Shown: one piece after another, positions 21,176-30,367 of the stretch | How the letters are laid out: every line of letters begins with the position of its first letter | How positions within the stretch are numbered: position 1 is the stretch's first letter | NCBI RefSeq assembly: GCF_038725785.1 | Contig: NZ_CP109796.1 | Span: 3,038,001 to 3,102,000 of the forward strand | Direction: 5' to 3' | DNA from: Termitidicoccus mucosus | GTDB taxonomy: Bacteria > Verrucomicrobiota > Verrucomicrobiia > Opitutales > Opitutaceae | DNA length: 64,000 nucleotides | Notes under the pieces: model-generated | What the model was told of the DNA's origin: nothing | Database searches by the model: none | The model's input: the letters and a program-made list of their open reading frames with translations, nothing else | Made by a program: the position numbers and the translations under genes

Positions 21176-21198
21176 CCGCCCTCTCGGGAGGGCGGTTT
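21176..21198 (+). terminator. Hairpin terminator after the CcbP-like gene
   Basis: Perfect 8-bp stem CCGCCCTC/GAGGGCGG with a TCGG tetraloop followed by TTTC, 11 bases after the stop codon. This is the cleanest intrinsic-terminator shape in the window, though its T-run is short. Confidence 0.6.
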
Positions 21199-21362
21199 CA
21201 GGTGAAATGCAAAACCCCGCACCGGTCCGGTGTCTGCTTGCATTCCGCAACTGGATGGCCGACTTTGGCTTCCATGTCTTTGCCCTTTCAAGGCCGCCGC
21301 AGCCCGCCGTTTGCATTAACGCGGTTTTTCTCCACCTTGCCTCGACAACTCCCCGCCTCGGA

Positions 21363-23480
21363 ATGAACCTTAATACCTCCGGACATCGTCGCGCCTTCTT
21401 CGTAGTTGTACTCGCCGTCGCGATGCTGGCCGGCTTGCGCGCGCCGGCCGTCACCCCGGACGAACTCGCCGCGCTCCGCGAACAAGCCGCCGCAGGCTCC
21501 GCCGCCGCGCAATACGACCTCGGCCTCGTCTACCTGGACCGGCGGGAGTCGGTTTACGACCCCGCCGAGGCCTATGCCTGGATGCAACTCGCCGCCGACA
21601 ACGGCGCCACCGGCATCGCCCTCGACGCCCTTCTCGCGCGCCTCAATGCGAGGCAAACCGCGCGCGCCCGCCAGCGCCTCGCGGAGCTTCGCGCCGACAC
21701 CGCCCCGGTCAAAGCCGCCCGCCCGCCTGTGGCCGCCGCCGCGATCTCACCCGTCAGCGCCGCCCCCGGCAAAAGCCCGGTCGAAGCCGCGCCCCTGGCC
21801 GCCTCGCCTGTCGCCGCCGCCCGCATTTCCCCCGTGGAGACATCTCCGGTCAGCGCGCCGCCGCCCGTTTCCGAACCGGAGCCCGGGAAGGCCGCGCTCG
21901 CCGCCGCCCAGCTCGAGCTCGCCTCATCCCTCGCCAGCGAAAAACAACGCGCCGACAGCCTGGCCGGCGAACTCGCCGCCGCGCGCCAGTCAGCCGCCGC
22001 ACTTGAAAAACGGCTCAACGAACTCTCCGGCGAAAACAAGACCCTGACCGGCCAGCTCGAACAGGCCCGCGACCTCGGCGAGCAGGCGCGCCTTGGCGCC
22101 AATGAAGAACTGGCCGCCCAGCGCGAAGCCCGCGCCTCGCTCGAACGGCAGGCCGCCGACCTCGCCGCGCGGCTTGCCGACGCTGAAAAGAAACTCGCGT
22201 CCGACTCCGACACCACGAAGCACGAGCAGCAAGCCGCCCTCGACCGCCAGACCCAGACCGCCGGCCAGCTCGAAACCGCCCGCACCCAACTCGCAACCGC
22301 GCAAGACGAAAACGCCCGCCTCAACCAGCAACTCTCCGAAGCGCAAGCCAGACACGGCGAGGCCTCCACACAAAACACCGCGCTCCAGCAGCAACTCGCC
22401 GACGCCCAAGGCCAGCTTGACGGGCTCCGCGCCGCCGCCGGGCAAACCACGGACGAAGCCAAATCGCTCCGCCGGCAACTCGCCGATGTCACCACCGCCC
22501 GAGACAGCCTGCAAACCCAGCTCGACGAAATCCGCGCGTCCGCCACCCGGTCCGACGCCGAGACCGGCGCGCTTCGCCAGCAGATCGAAACCCTCGAAGC
22601 CAGTCTCGCCGACGCCAAGACCCGCGTCGCCCGTTCCGCCGACGAAGCCGCGCAAGCGAAAACCGACAGCGAGAAACTGCGCCTCGAACGCGATGAGGCC
22701 CGCGAAAAAACCATCGCGGCGGAATCCGCCCTGGCCGGCGCCCGGACCCGCGCCGACACCGGCGCGAGCGAGCTTGAGACTGCCCGCGCCGAACATGAAA
22801 AGACCCTCGCGCTCCTTGCCGAAGCCCGCGCCCGGCTTGAGGACGAGCAGGCCAAAAACGCCCTCCTTGAGCAACAGGCCGGCGCCTCCGCCCAAAAACT
22901 TTCCGCCGACCTCGAAGCCGCCAAAGCCGAACTGGAAACCGTCCGGGCCGAGTTGGAAACCGCGCAGACGGAATCGGACAAGTCCCGCGCCCGAGCCGAC
23001 GCCACCGCGGGCGAGCTTGAGGCCGCCCGCGCCGGGCACGAAAAGACCAGCGCGCTTCTTGCCGAGGCTCATGCCCGGCTCGACGCCACGCGCGCCGAGT
23101 CCGCCGCCTCGCAAAGTTCGGCGCAAACCCAGCTCGCGCAACTCCGCGAAACCGCCGACGCGCTCGCCGCCGAAAACGAAACCCTGAAAACGCGCCTCGC
23201 CGAACGCGCCGCCCAGTCCGCCGCGCCCACCGCCGCCATCCCCCCGCCGCCGGAAGCCGTCTCCTCGCGCAGCGCCCCCTCCCGCCCGCGGTCCGCCGCG
23301 CCCGCGCCGACGACCGCCGCCCCGCGTATGCACACGGTCAAGCCTGGCGAAACTCTTTCCGAAATCGCCAAGGCCTACTACGGCTCCGCCGCGCGCTGGC
23401 CTGAAATCTACGAAGCCAATCGCGACAAGCTGAAAGACCCCGCCGCGCTCGCCCTCGGCATGGAAATCGTCATCCCGTAA
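21363..23480 (+). CDS. Secreted coiled-coil protein with SEL1-type repeat and C-terminal LysM domain
   Basis: Envelope protein of 705 residues. It starts with a signal segment (FFVVVLAVAMLAGLRAPAVT, residues about 11-31). A SEL1-like repeat follows (AAQYDLGLVYLDRRESVYDPAEAYAWMQLAADNG in two parts, about 45-80). A long Ala/Glu/Gln-rich coiled coil spans about 170-615, with repeats of the type ELETARAEHEKTLALLAEARARL. A single LysM domain closes the protein, HTVKPGETLSEIAKAYYG to LGMEIVIP, and should bind peptidoglycan. It could tether or space the cell wall; the exact role is unknown. It stands alone. Confidence 0.8.
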   Translation: MNLNTSGHRRAFFVVVLAVAMLAGLRAPAVTPDELAALREQAAAGSAAAQYDLGLVYLDRRESVYDPAEAYAWMQLAADNGATGIALDALLARLNARQTARARQRLAELRADTAPVKAARPPVAAAAISPVSAAPGKSPVEAAPLAASPVAAARISPVETSPVSAPPPVSEPEPGKAALAAAQLELASSLASEKQRADSLAGELAAARQSAAALEKRLNELSGENKTLTGQLEQARDLGEQARLGANEELAAQREARASLERQAADLAARLADAEKKLASDSDTTKHEQQAALDRQTQTAGQLETARTQLATAQDENARLNQQLSEAQARHGEASTQNTALQQQLADAQGQLDGLRAAAGQTTDEAKSLRRQLADVTTARDSLQTQLDEIRASATRSDAETGALRQQIETLEASLADAKTRVARSADEAAQAKTDSEKLRLERDEAREKTIAAESALAGARTRADTGASELETARAEHEKTLALLAEARARLEDEQAKNALLEQQAGASAQKLSADLEAAKAELETVRAELETAQTESDKSRARADATAGELEAARAGHEKTSALLAEAHARLDATRAESAASQSSAQTQLAQLRETADALAAENETLKTRLAERAAQSAAPTAAIPPPPEAVSSRSAPSRPRSAAPAPTTAAPRMHTVKPGETLSEIAKAYYGSAARWPEIYEANRDKLKDPAALALGMEIVIP

Positions 23481-23495
23481 CACATACCGGAACGC

Positions 23496-23625
23496 CTATT
23501 TTAATGTAATTTAATTCACTCTATTTTAATAGGATTTAATTCTTGACCAATTATACTAATAAAATCAAGTAACGACAATTCTGCGACCAGTCAACTGGAG
23601 GGGAACCACGGGGAGATTCACCACC
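23496..23625 (+). promoter_or_regulatory. A/T-rich control region of the TonB receptor gene with direct repeats
   Basis: In GC-rich surroundings this stretch is very A/T-rich. Two direct repeats of 22 bases (23496-23517 and 23521-23542) share 19 positions, starting CTATTTTAAT and ending ATTTAATTC, at a 25-base spacing. TTGACC follows at 23543 as a possible -35. The GGAGGGGA stretch near 23597-23604 is too far from the start to be the ribosome site. The repeats could be tandem operator sites. Confidence 0.5.
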
Positions 23626-26600
23626 ATGTTGACGAAACACCTACAAATATCGAAAAAGAAGAAGACATTATTGTCTCATTATTATCATGAATTGCAGCAA
23701 ATTGCATTATCTCCATTCATCGGGCGGAGAACTGCATATCCAGGAATCCTTGCGCTTGGTTTGTTTGCTTCCGCGGCTGTGATCCATGCCCAGTCCGTGG
23801 TGCCAGAGTCGAAATCAATCGAGCCATCTCCGGTTGTTCCCGTGGTTTCCTCCGATACTGGAGCCGCGTCTTCCGATCCATCCGCCAAGGATGTGGTGAC
23901 ACTCAGTCCTTTCCGCGTGAACTCATCCCGCGATGTGGGTTATGTCGCCCGGGAAACCCTTTCTGGCAGCCGCTTGAAGACCTCCCTCCGCGATGTCTCG
24001 TCCCAAGTTTCCATCATGACCCCGGAATTTCTGGCGGATGTGGGGGCCAACACGCTCGATGAGGCGCTGCGTTATTCGCTCAATGTGGAGAATCCGGGTG
24101 AATACTATGACGCCACCACGACCAACAATACCTCGCTTTCGCTGAACCCCTTCCTGGGTCCCAGCCGGACACGCGGGCTCGCGGTTTCGACCACCACCCA
24201 CGATTTTTTCCCGACCTACCTGCCCATCGACACCTACAACACCGAGCGTTTCACCTTTGCCAGCGGTCCCAATGCCATTCTCTTTGGCTCCGGCAATCCG
24301 GCGGGCAGCATCGACACTTTGTTCAAGCGCGCCTTTCACGAAAGCTCCCGTTACAGTGCGGAATTCCGTTTCGACACCGAGGATGGCTGGCGCGCCGCGC
24401 TGGATGTCAACCAGCCGCTCTGGAAAAACATCGTTTCCATCCGCGCCACCGGCCTCAAGCAGCATGGCGAGAGCTTCCGCAAACCCAATTACGAGGATGC
24501 CGAACGCGGTTTTGTCACCCTGTCGGTCGATCCCGCACGCTGGCTCAGTCTCCGAGCCTGGTATGAGACCGTGGATATCAAGCGCCAGCCCGTGTATAAC
24601 ACCGTCGCCAAGGACCGGGTGACACCGTGGGTGGAGGCCGGACGGCCGATATACGACAACGCCTCGGGCAACCCGCTGCCCGCCAACAGCAACGATCCGT
24701 CGGCCCCGGGTTACTCGCCGGTCTTTCTTCCCTTCACCGGAAACAACGCCACAAGCCGGCAAGTCTACGTCACGGGACAATCCCTCGGAAACGTCCCGCT
24801 CGCCTACTGGACCAATACCGTCATCACCCGCGGCTATGACTCCATCATCCAGGGAGCCGACGGGTTCGAGCACAGCATCGGCGATGCCGCCGCGTTTCCG
24901 GTTGATGCCAACATCACCGGCAACGGCCTGCGCAACCAGCTGGATGGCGACCTGTGGGGCGTCAGCGTTGAGCTGAATCCCTTCAAGAATTTCTACGTGG
25001 AGCTCGGCTACAACGAGGAAAACTATGAGCAGCGTTTCGTGGAATACGGAGGCACCGGCGCCACCACCCTCGCGGTGGATGCGAACCGTTACCTGCCGGA
25101 CGGGACCACGCTCAACCCCAACCAGGGGCGCTACTACGTGCAGGGCACGCTGAGCTCCGGGGCCGCGTGGAACCAAAGCCGCCACGCCCGCGTCACGGCG
25201 TCCTATGACCTCGATTTCACCCGGCGCGACGATTGGGCGCGCTGGCTTGGCCGCCTCCGGGTGGCCGGCATGCTGGCCCGCGACCGCAACTGGCGCATCC
25301 TGCAGCGGGCGGCGCCATCCGTGGCGGGCGGCGGCGAGGTGCCTTATCTCCGGGTCTATGTCGACCGGCAGGACGATCCGTCCGCCGAGGGCGTCTATCA
25401 TGTGAACATCCCGGTCAACCTCTTCTCGGATTACACGCTTCCCGGCACGGCGACTGCCATCAATTCCCCTTTCGGTCCTCACGCCGTCTATTCCGCCGCC
25501 AACGGCGAGGCCACGGACATCGACACACGCCTCTTTGCCGCCCAGTATTATCTGCTGCAGGACCGCATCGTCCTCGCCTATGGAAAGAGGGCGGATGACA
25601 GCAGCGGTTCCCTGCCGGTCCGGCTGACCGACGCCGGCGGAAACCTGATCTCGCTCATTGATCGCCGGGACGGATTCGCCCACGCCAGCGACAAAAAACT
25701 CAAAACCGACCTCAAGGGCGTGGTGGTCCACCCGTACAAGTGGCTTTCTTTCCACTACAACGAATCCAACAGCCAGAATCCCTCCAGCACCTCGGCCATC
25801 AACCTCGACGGCTCGGCCAAGCCCTCCGGCGATGGCGAGGGCAAGGACTACGGCGTCAGCGTCCACCTGCTCAACGGCCTCGTCTCGCTGCGCGTGAACA
25901 AATACGAGTCGGTGCTGCTCGACGGCCTCTCCAGCTACCGCGCCGGCACCGGCATCGGCGGCATTAACCCATTCCGCGACACGGTGTATAACATCGAAAA
26001 AAGCGTGCTCGATGCCGGCGCGCCGCAAAACCCGGCGTTTGCCTCCTACGAGACGGCGGTGGCCGAAAACGCATCCGGCACCAGTTTTACCGGACGCGAG
26101 GTTTACGATGTGTCCTCCGATACGCGCTCGGAGGGCTACGAAGCAGAACTGGTGGCAAACCCGACCCCGGCCTGGCGCATCAGCATCGGGCTGGCGAAAA
26201 CCAAGGCGTCGGAATCCAACATCGCGCAAGACTGGTTCGATTTTATCAACGCGCGCCTTCCCGTGTGGGCCGACTATGGAAACGCGGTCCTGCACAACAA
26301 TGCCAGCCAGACCGTCGGGGGGTATATCAATTCCAACGTCATATCGAGCTGGAACTACATTCGCGAACTCGAGGGACGCTCGAATCCCGCGCTCCGCAAG
26401 TATCGCCTCAATGCCACCATGCGCTACACCTTTGAGCGCGGCGCGCTCAAGAACCTCTTCGTGGGCGGCTCGTATATCTGGCGCAGCAAAATGACGCTTG
26501 GCTATAAGACCAAAACCGTCCGGCCCGAAGACATGGAGTTCGCCTATCCCGGCCTGGTCACGGGTCCGCTGGAAACCATCGACATCAGCCAGCCGATTTA

Positions 26601-26811
26601 CGGGAAACCCCTCACCGAGGTGGATGCGTTCATCGGCTACAGCCGCAAGATTTTCCGAGGCAGGATCGCGTGGCGCATCCAGGCCAACATCCGGAATCTC
26701 TTCGACAACCAGGATCGCCTCGCCCAGCGCGTTGACAGCGCGGGAGTCGTGCAAGTGTATAATCTCGTCGCCCCGCGCACCCTGGCCGTGACCAACACGT
26801 TTGAATTCTGA
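23626..26811 (+). CDS. TonB-dependent outer membrane receptor
   Basis: Outer membrane receptor of 1061 residues, probably importing an oligosaccharide. It has an unusually long, basic N-terminal region (residues 1-40) before the hydrophobic signal core YPGILALGLFASAAVIHAQ. The mature part starts with the Opitutaceae-type plug segment VTLSPFRVNSSRDVGYVARE and ETLSGSRLKTSLRDVSSQVSIM. It ends in an aromatic residue (TNTFEF), as the barrel signal requires. The first 90 bases are A/T-rich and unlike the rest. A PL26-like gene follows 129 bases downstream, pointing to pectin fragments as cargo (inference). Confidence 0.9.
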   Translation: MLTKHLQISKKKKTLLSHYYHELQQIALSPFIGRRTAYPGILALGLFASAAVIHAQSVVPESKSIEPSPVVPVVSSDTGAASSDPSAKDVVTLSPFRVNSSRDVGYVARETLSGSRLKTSLRDVSSQVSIMTPEFLADVGANTLDEALRYSLNVENPGEYYDATTTNNTSLSLNPFLGPSRTRGLAVSTTTHDFFPTYLPIDTYNTERFTFASGPNAILFGSGNPAGSIDTLFKRAFHESSRYSAEFRFDTEDGWRAALDVNQPLWKNIVSIRATGLKQHGESFRKPNYEDAERGFVTLSVDPARWLSLRAWYETVDIKRQPVYNTVAKDRVTPWVEAGRPIYDNASGNPLPANSNDPSAPGYSPVFLPFTGNNATSRQVYVTGQSLGNVPLAYWTNTVITRGYDSIIQGADGFEHSIGDAAAFPVDANITGNGLRNQLDGDLWGVSVELNPFKNFYVELGYNEENYEQRFVEYGGTGATTLAVDANRYLPDGTTLNPNQGRYYVQGTLSSGAAWNQSRHARVTASYDLDFTRRDDWARWLGRLRVAGMLARDRNWRILQRAAPSVAGGGEVPYLRVYVDRQDDPSAEGVYHVNIPVNLFSDYTLPGTATAINSPFGPHAVYSAANGEATDIDTRLFAAQYYLLQDRIVLAYGKRADDSSGSLPVRLTDAGGNLISLIDRRDGFAHASDKKLKTDLKGVVVHPYKWLSFHYNESNSQNPSSTSAINLDGSAKPSGDGEGKDYGVSVHLLNGLVSLRVNKYESVLLDGLSSYRAGTGIGGINPFRDTVYNIEKSVLDAGAPQNPAFASYETAVAENASGTSFTGREVYDVSSDTRSEGYEAELVANPTPAWRISIGLAKTKASESNIAQDWFDFINARLPVWADYGNAVLHNNASQTVGGYINSNVISSWNYIRELEGRSNPALRKYRLNATMRYTFERGALKNLFVGGSYIWRSKMTLGYKTKTVRPEDMEFAYPGLVTGPLETIDISQPIYGKPLTEVDAFIGYSRKIFRGRIAWRIQANIRNLFDNQDRLAQRVDSAGVVQVYNLVAPRTLAVTNTFEF

Positions 26812-26818
26812 CGCGCCG

Positions 26819-26856
26819 TCCCGCCGCGGCACTGGGCTGCGGCGGGATGCAGCCCA
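26819..26856 (+). terminator. Hairpin after the TonB receptor gene
   Basis: Stem TCCCGCCGC (26819-26827) with GCGGCGGGA (26839-26847); an alternative stem TGGGCTGC/GCAGCCCA overlaps it. The two stems exclude each other. AAAAGTTTT follows. It may end or attenuate transcription into the lyase gene. Confidence 0.5.
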
Positions 26857-26940
26857 AAAGTTTTCGATCTTGGCCCCGTATCATACTGTCAAGCGCACCG
26901 CGCTCGCGACAGCACACGAAAAATCTGGACGATTCCCAAC

Positions 26941-29664
26941 ATGAATTCCCCGCTCCTTCGATTCTGCTCCCTTGCCCTGCTCGGCTCCATCATGACCATC
27001 GCACACGCTCAGGAGACCACCCTCCGCTGGCTCGATGAAACACCGCCCGCCCAAAACACCGGCGTGAGCTTCGGCGTCCCCTGGCCGCAGGGCGCGGTGG
27101 GACGCGACGCCGCCTTCACCCTCAGCGCGGACGGGCAGACGCTCCCCGTGCAAACCTGGCCGCTCGCCTACTGGCCCGACGGCTCGCTCAAATGGAGCGG
27201 CATCGCCACCGTCGTGCCCGCCGGATTCTCCATCGAGGCGAAACTGACCGTCGCCCAGTCGCCGGCCGCGGCGGGCGCGCTGCGCGTGACGCGCGACGGA
27301 CGCGCCATCGTCATCGACACCGGCGCGCTCGTCTGCGCCATTCCCGGCGAAGGCGGCGAAAACCTCATCGATTCGCTCCGCATAGGCGACCGCGAGGCCG
27401 CGCGCGCGGGCAGGCTCGTCTGCCTCCTGCAAAACGGCCCCGCGCCCGAGCCCGACGACACCGCCGCGCCGGGACGCGAATCCTTCGCCAGCATCGTGAA
27501 ATCCGCCGTCGTCGAGCAATCCGGCCCGGTGCGCGCCGTCGTGCGCCTTGAGGGCTTCCACCGCGGCGCGCGCTCGGGGCGCGAGTGGCTGCCGTTCACC
27601 GTGCGGCTCTATTTCTACAGCGGGCAAACGGCGGTGCGCATGGTGCACACCATCGTGTTTGACGGCGACCAGGAAAAGGACTTCGTGCGCGGGCTCGGCG
27701 TGCGCTTCGATGTCCCGATGCGCGAGCAGGTGCAAAACCGCACGGTGCGCTTCGCGGGTGAAAACGGCGGCGTGTGGTCGGAGCCGCTTCAGCCGGGCGG
27801 CGGCAGCATCGATCAGGAAACGGGAAAGCCCTTTGCCATCACCGGCGAGTTTTTTGAAAACGCGGTCTGGGACGACTTCAAGCTCGTGCAGCCCAATCCG
27901 CACGGCTTCAACATCGTCAAGCGCACCAACCGCTGGAGCACCTGGCTCGCCTCCGCCGCGGGCTCGCGCGCGGGCGGCTACGTGTTTGCCGGCGACCTCG
28001 GGGGCGGGCTCGGCGTCGGCATAAAGGACTTCTGGCAGTCCTATCCCGCCTCGCTCGAAGTCCGCCGCGCGAGCACCGCCACGGCGCAGCTCACCGCCTG
28101 GCTCTGGTCGCCCGACGCGCAGGAAATGGACATGCGCCACTACGACATCCGCGGGCACACCCTCCGCGCCTCCTACGAGGACGTGCAGCCCGGCATGAGC
28201 ACGGCCTACGGCGTGGCCCGCACGAGCGAGCTGATGCTCTTCCCGTCCGCCGCCCTGCCCTCGCGCGCCGCCGCCGCGGCCGATGCCCGCGCGGGCTCGG
28301 CTCTGCCGCTGCTTGTATCCACCCCTGAATACATGCACTCCACGAAAGTTTTCGGCGTGTGGAGCCTGCCCGACCGCTCCACCGCCTTCAAAAGGCAGGC
28401 CGAGGACGGCCTCGACTCCGTGCTCGCGTTTTACCAGCGCCAGGTGGACGAGCGCGACTGGTACGGTTTCTGGCAATACGGCGACTTCATGCACTCGTAT
28501 TCCGCGCCGCGCCACCTCTGGCATTACGACTGGGGCGGGCATGCGTGGCAGAACACCGAGCTCGGCGTGCCCCTCTGGCTCTGGTACAGCTTCCTGCGCA
28601 CCGGGCGCGCCGACATCTTCCGCCTCGCCGAAGCCAACACCCGCAACACCAGCGAAACCAACGTCTATCACCTCGGCCCGATGGCCGGGCTCGGCTCGCG
28701 CCACAACGTCATCAAGTGGGGCTGCGGCGCGAAGGAGGCGCGCGTCAGCCAGGCCGTGCACTGGCGCGCGTTTTATTACCTGACCGCCGACGAGCGCACC
28801 GGCGACATCATGCGCATGACGACGAAGGCCGACGAATCCGTCGCCCGCTACGACCCCATGCGCCTCGCGCAGCCGCAAGTGCCCGGCGAGCCGGAATTCG
28901 ACTCGCGCATCCGCATCGGCCCCGACTGGTTTGTGCTCGCCGGCAACTGGATGGCCGAGTGGGAGCGCACCGGCGACGCCCGCTGGCGCGACCGCATCCT
29001 CGCCGGCGTAGACTCCATCATGGCAATGCCCTACTGGATTCAAACCGGCCAGCGCAACGGCCTGAACCCCGACATCCTCACCGGTGAAATCGGCCCGCTC
29101 AAGGGCGGCGGCAGCATGACCGTCGGCTACGACATCAAGACCGGCAAGCTCACCCCCATCCGCGACCCGATCGCCAAGGAACCCGTCCCCGTGAGTTACA
29201 ACCTCGCCACGATCCAGGGCGGCGCCGAGGTGATGTTCGAGCTGGTGGCGCTGCTCGGGCGCGAGGATTTCGCGCGCGCCTGGCTGCAATACTGCCGCAT
29301 CGGCGGCGCGCCCGCCGACGTGCTGAAACGGGACCAGAAAACCGGCGACGAGGGCATGGACGCGCGCTACGTCCTGCGCGAGCAAAGCGGCCCGCGCATG
29401 GCGGCCTACGCCTACGCGCACACGAAAAGCGCGCCCTTCGCCGAGCGCGCCATCGCCGATTGGGCCCGCATGTCCACGCGCCGGGCCGCCCCGAAATGGA
29501 TCAACGGGGCCGACTCGCTCAAGCCGGTCGAGGAATCGCTGGGCGTCTCCACCAACTCCGCCGCGCAAACCGGCCTCACCACGATTCAACTCCTCGAACT
29601 CTGCAAAGACCATCTTCCGGCCGACTCGGTGCCTTTTCCCGAGCCCCCCGTTCGCCGGCGCTGA
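26941..29664 (+). CDS. Secreted exo-rhamnogalacturonan lyase-like protein (PL26, PcRGLX/YetA-like)
   Basis: Large secreted enzyme of 907 residues with a signal peptide (LALLGSIMTIAHA, cleavage after residue about 23). The N-terminal barrel begins TLRWLDETPPAQNTGVSFGV and continues with PWPQGAV and LPVQTWPLAYWPDGSLKWSG, the signature of the PcRGLX/YetA-like N-terminal domain. The central part contains FYFYSGQTAVRMVHTIVFDGD-like and YGFWQYGDFMHSY stretches of the (alpha/alpha)6 barrel, and a toroid domain follows. Characterised fungal PL26 members remove disaccharides from rhamnogalacturonan I by beta-elimination. It sits directly after the TonB receptor. Confidence 0.78.
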   Translation: MNSPLLRFCSLALLGSIMTIAHAQETTLRWLDETPPAQNTGVSFGVPWPQGAVGRDAAFTLSADGQTLPVQTWPLAYWPDGSLKWSGIATVVPAGFSIEAKLTVAQSPAAAGALRVTRDGRAIVIDTGALVCAIPGEGGENLIDSLRIGDREAARAGRLVCLLQNGPAPEPDDTAAPGRESFASIVKSAVVEQSGPVRAVVRLEGFHRGARSGREWLPFTVRLYFYSGQTAVRMVHTIVFDGDQEKDFVRGLGVRFDVPMREQVQNRTVRFAGENGGVWSEPLQPGGGSIDQETGKPFAITGEFFENAVWDDFKLVQPNPHGFNIVKRTNRWSTWLASAAGSRAGGYVFAGDLGGGLGVGIKDFWQSYPASLEVRRASTATAQLTAWLWSPDAQEMDMRHYDIRGHTLRASYEDVQPGMSTAYGVARTSELMLFPSAALPSRAAAAADARAGSALPLLVSTPEYMHSTKVFGVWSLPDRSTAFKRQAEDGLDSVLAFYQRQVDERDWYGFWQYGDFMHSYSAPRHLWHYDWGGHAWQNTELGVPLWLWYSFLRTGRADIFRLAEANTRNTSETNVYHLGPMAGLGSRHNVIKWGCGAKEARVSQAVHWRAFYYLTADERTGDIMRMTTKADESVARYDPMRLAQPQVPGEPEFDSRIRIGPDWFVLAGNWMAEWERTGDARWRDRILAGVDSIMAMPYWIQTGQRNGLNPDILTGEIGPLKGGGSMTVGYDIKTGKLTPIRDPIAKEPVPVSYNLATIQGGAEVMFELVALLGREDFARAWLQYCRIGGAPADVLKRDQKTGDEGMDARYVLREQSGPRMAAYAYAHTKSAPFAERAIADWARMSTRRAAPKWINGADSLKPVEESLGVSTNSAAQTGLTTIQLLELCKDHLPADSVPFPEPPVRRR

Positions 29665-29674
29665 CACGAGGCCG

Positions 29675-29814
29675 CGATTGGCGGGTCGAGTGGCACGGGC
29701 GTCCCGCCCGTGGGTCCGCGTGGCATGGGCGACTCGCCCATGCGGTTTGGCAGCCGCACTGGTTTGCGCGCCAGCAGAACACGGGCGGGACGCCCGTGCC
29801 ACTCGACCCAATCG
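29675..29814. repeat. Large composite inverted repeat of the GGGCGTCCCGCCC family
   Basis: Outer arms 29675-29712 and 29780-29814 pair over about 35 bp apart from a 3-base bulge. Each arm contains the small palindrome CACGGGCGTCCCGCCCGTG, and the loop holds CATGGGCGACTCGCCCATG, a variant of the in-gene sucB/lpdA palindrome. It lies between the convergent PL26-like and lipoprotein genes. Confidence 0.8.
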
Positions 29815-29826
29815 CGGTTTTCAGGT

Positions 29827-30279
29827 TTATTTCGGCTGCTCGATCGCGATGACTTTGCCGTCCTTGAACTGCACGCGGGCTATTTCCTCAATGCGCGTGC
29901 GGTAAACCGGCTCGTGGATGGGCACGTAATAGGCAATCCAGCGTTTCGACTGGGCATCGTAGGTCATGTGACGGCGATAACCGACAAAATGCGTGCCGGC
30001 GTATTCCTGGTAATAATTGTTATAGATCCACGTGGTGTCCGCCCCGCCGGATGTGACCTTTTCCGTCACATGGTCAGGTTTGCCGAGCGCCATGTAAACC
30101 ATGTCGATCGTGTAATCGAGCCCGACCGAGCCCTGGCGGATGCTGGCCTGCTCCTCGGGCGTGAGGGTGTCGAAAACGGCGGCCTTTTCCTTGATGCGGC
30201 TGCCGATGGTGCTGCATCCGGCAAAAACGAGCGCAAGCAGCGCAACGGCGAGCGCGGGGATGAGAGTGGTTATTTTCAT
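29827..30279 (-). CDS. Small outer-membrane-type lipoprotein
   Basis: A 150-residue protein with a lipoprotein signal peptide ending in the lipobox VFAGC, so Cys22 should be lipidated. The mature part has TPEEQASIRQGSVGLDYTIDMVYMALGKPDHV, resembling the helix-strand start of SmpA/OmlA-type (BamE-like) domains, then WIYNNYYQEYAGTHFVGYRRHM. It ends with VQFKDGKVIAIEQ, another feature of that fold. The function is unknown. It is convergent with the lyase gene and downstream of the copper ATPase on the same strand. Confidence 0.75.
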   Translation of the reverse strand: MKITTLIPALAVALLALVFAGCSTIGSRIKEKAAVFDTLTPEEQASIRQGSVGLDYTIDMVYMALGKPDHVTEKVTSGGADTTWIYNNYYQEYAGTHFVGYRRHMTYDAQSKRWIAYYVPIHEPVYRTRIEEIARVQFKDGKVIAIEQPK

Positions 30280-30367
30280 AAGAAAAATGACCAGCGGAAA
30301 GCGGATGCGTTCCTCATGGCGTCGTCAAGGTCTTCCAGTTTGAGCATTTCCATTACAAATTGAACCC

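Noticed and set aside
20892-21362. Upstream extension of the LysM/coiled-coil gene to 20892
   Set aside because: It would overlap the CcbP-like gene and a terminator and push the signal peptide inside the protein; the ATG at 21363 is right.
23496-23542. CRISPR-like repeats
   Set aside because: Only two imperfect copies with a 3-base gap between them; no array or cas genes anywhere in the window.
29710-30363. Plus-strand frame across the repeat and opposite the lipoprotein
   Set aside because: Starts in repeat sequence (RDARAT-type peptides) and then mirrors the lipoprotein gene, which has a good lipobox.
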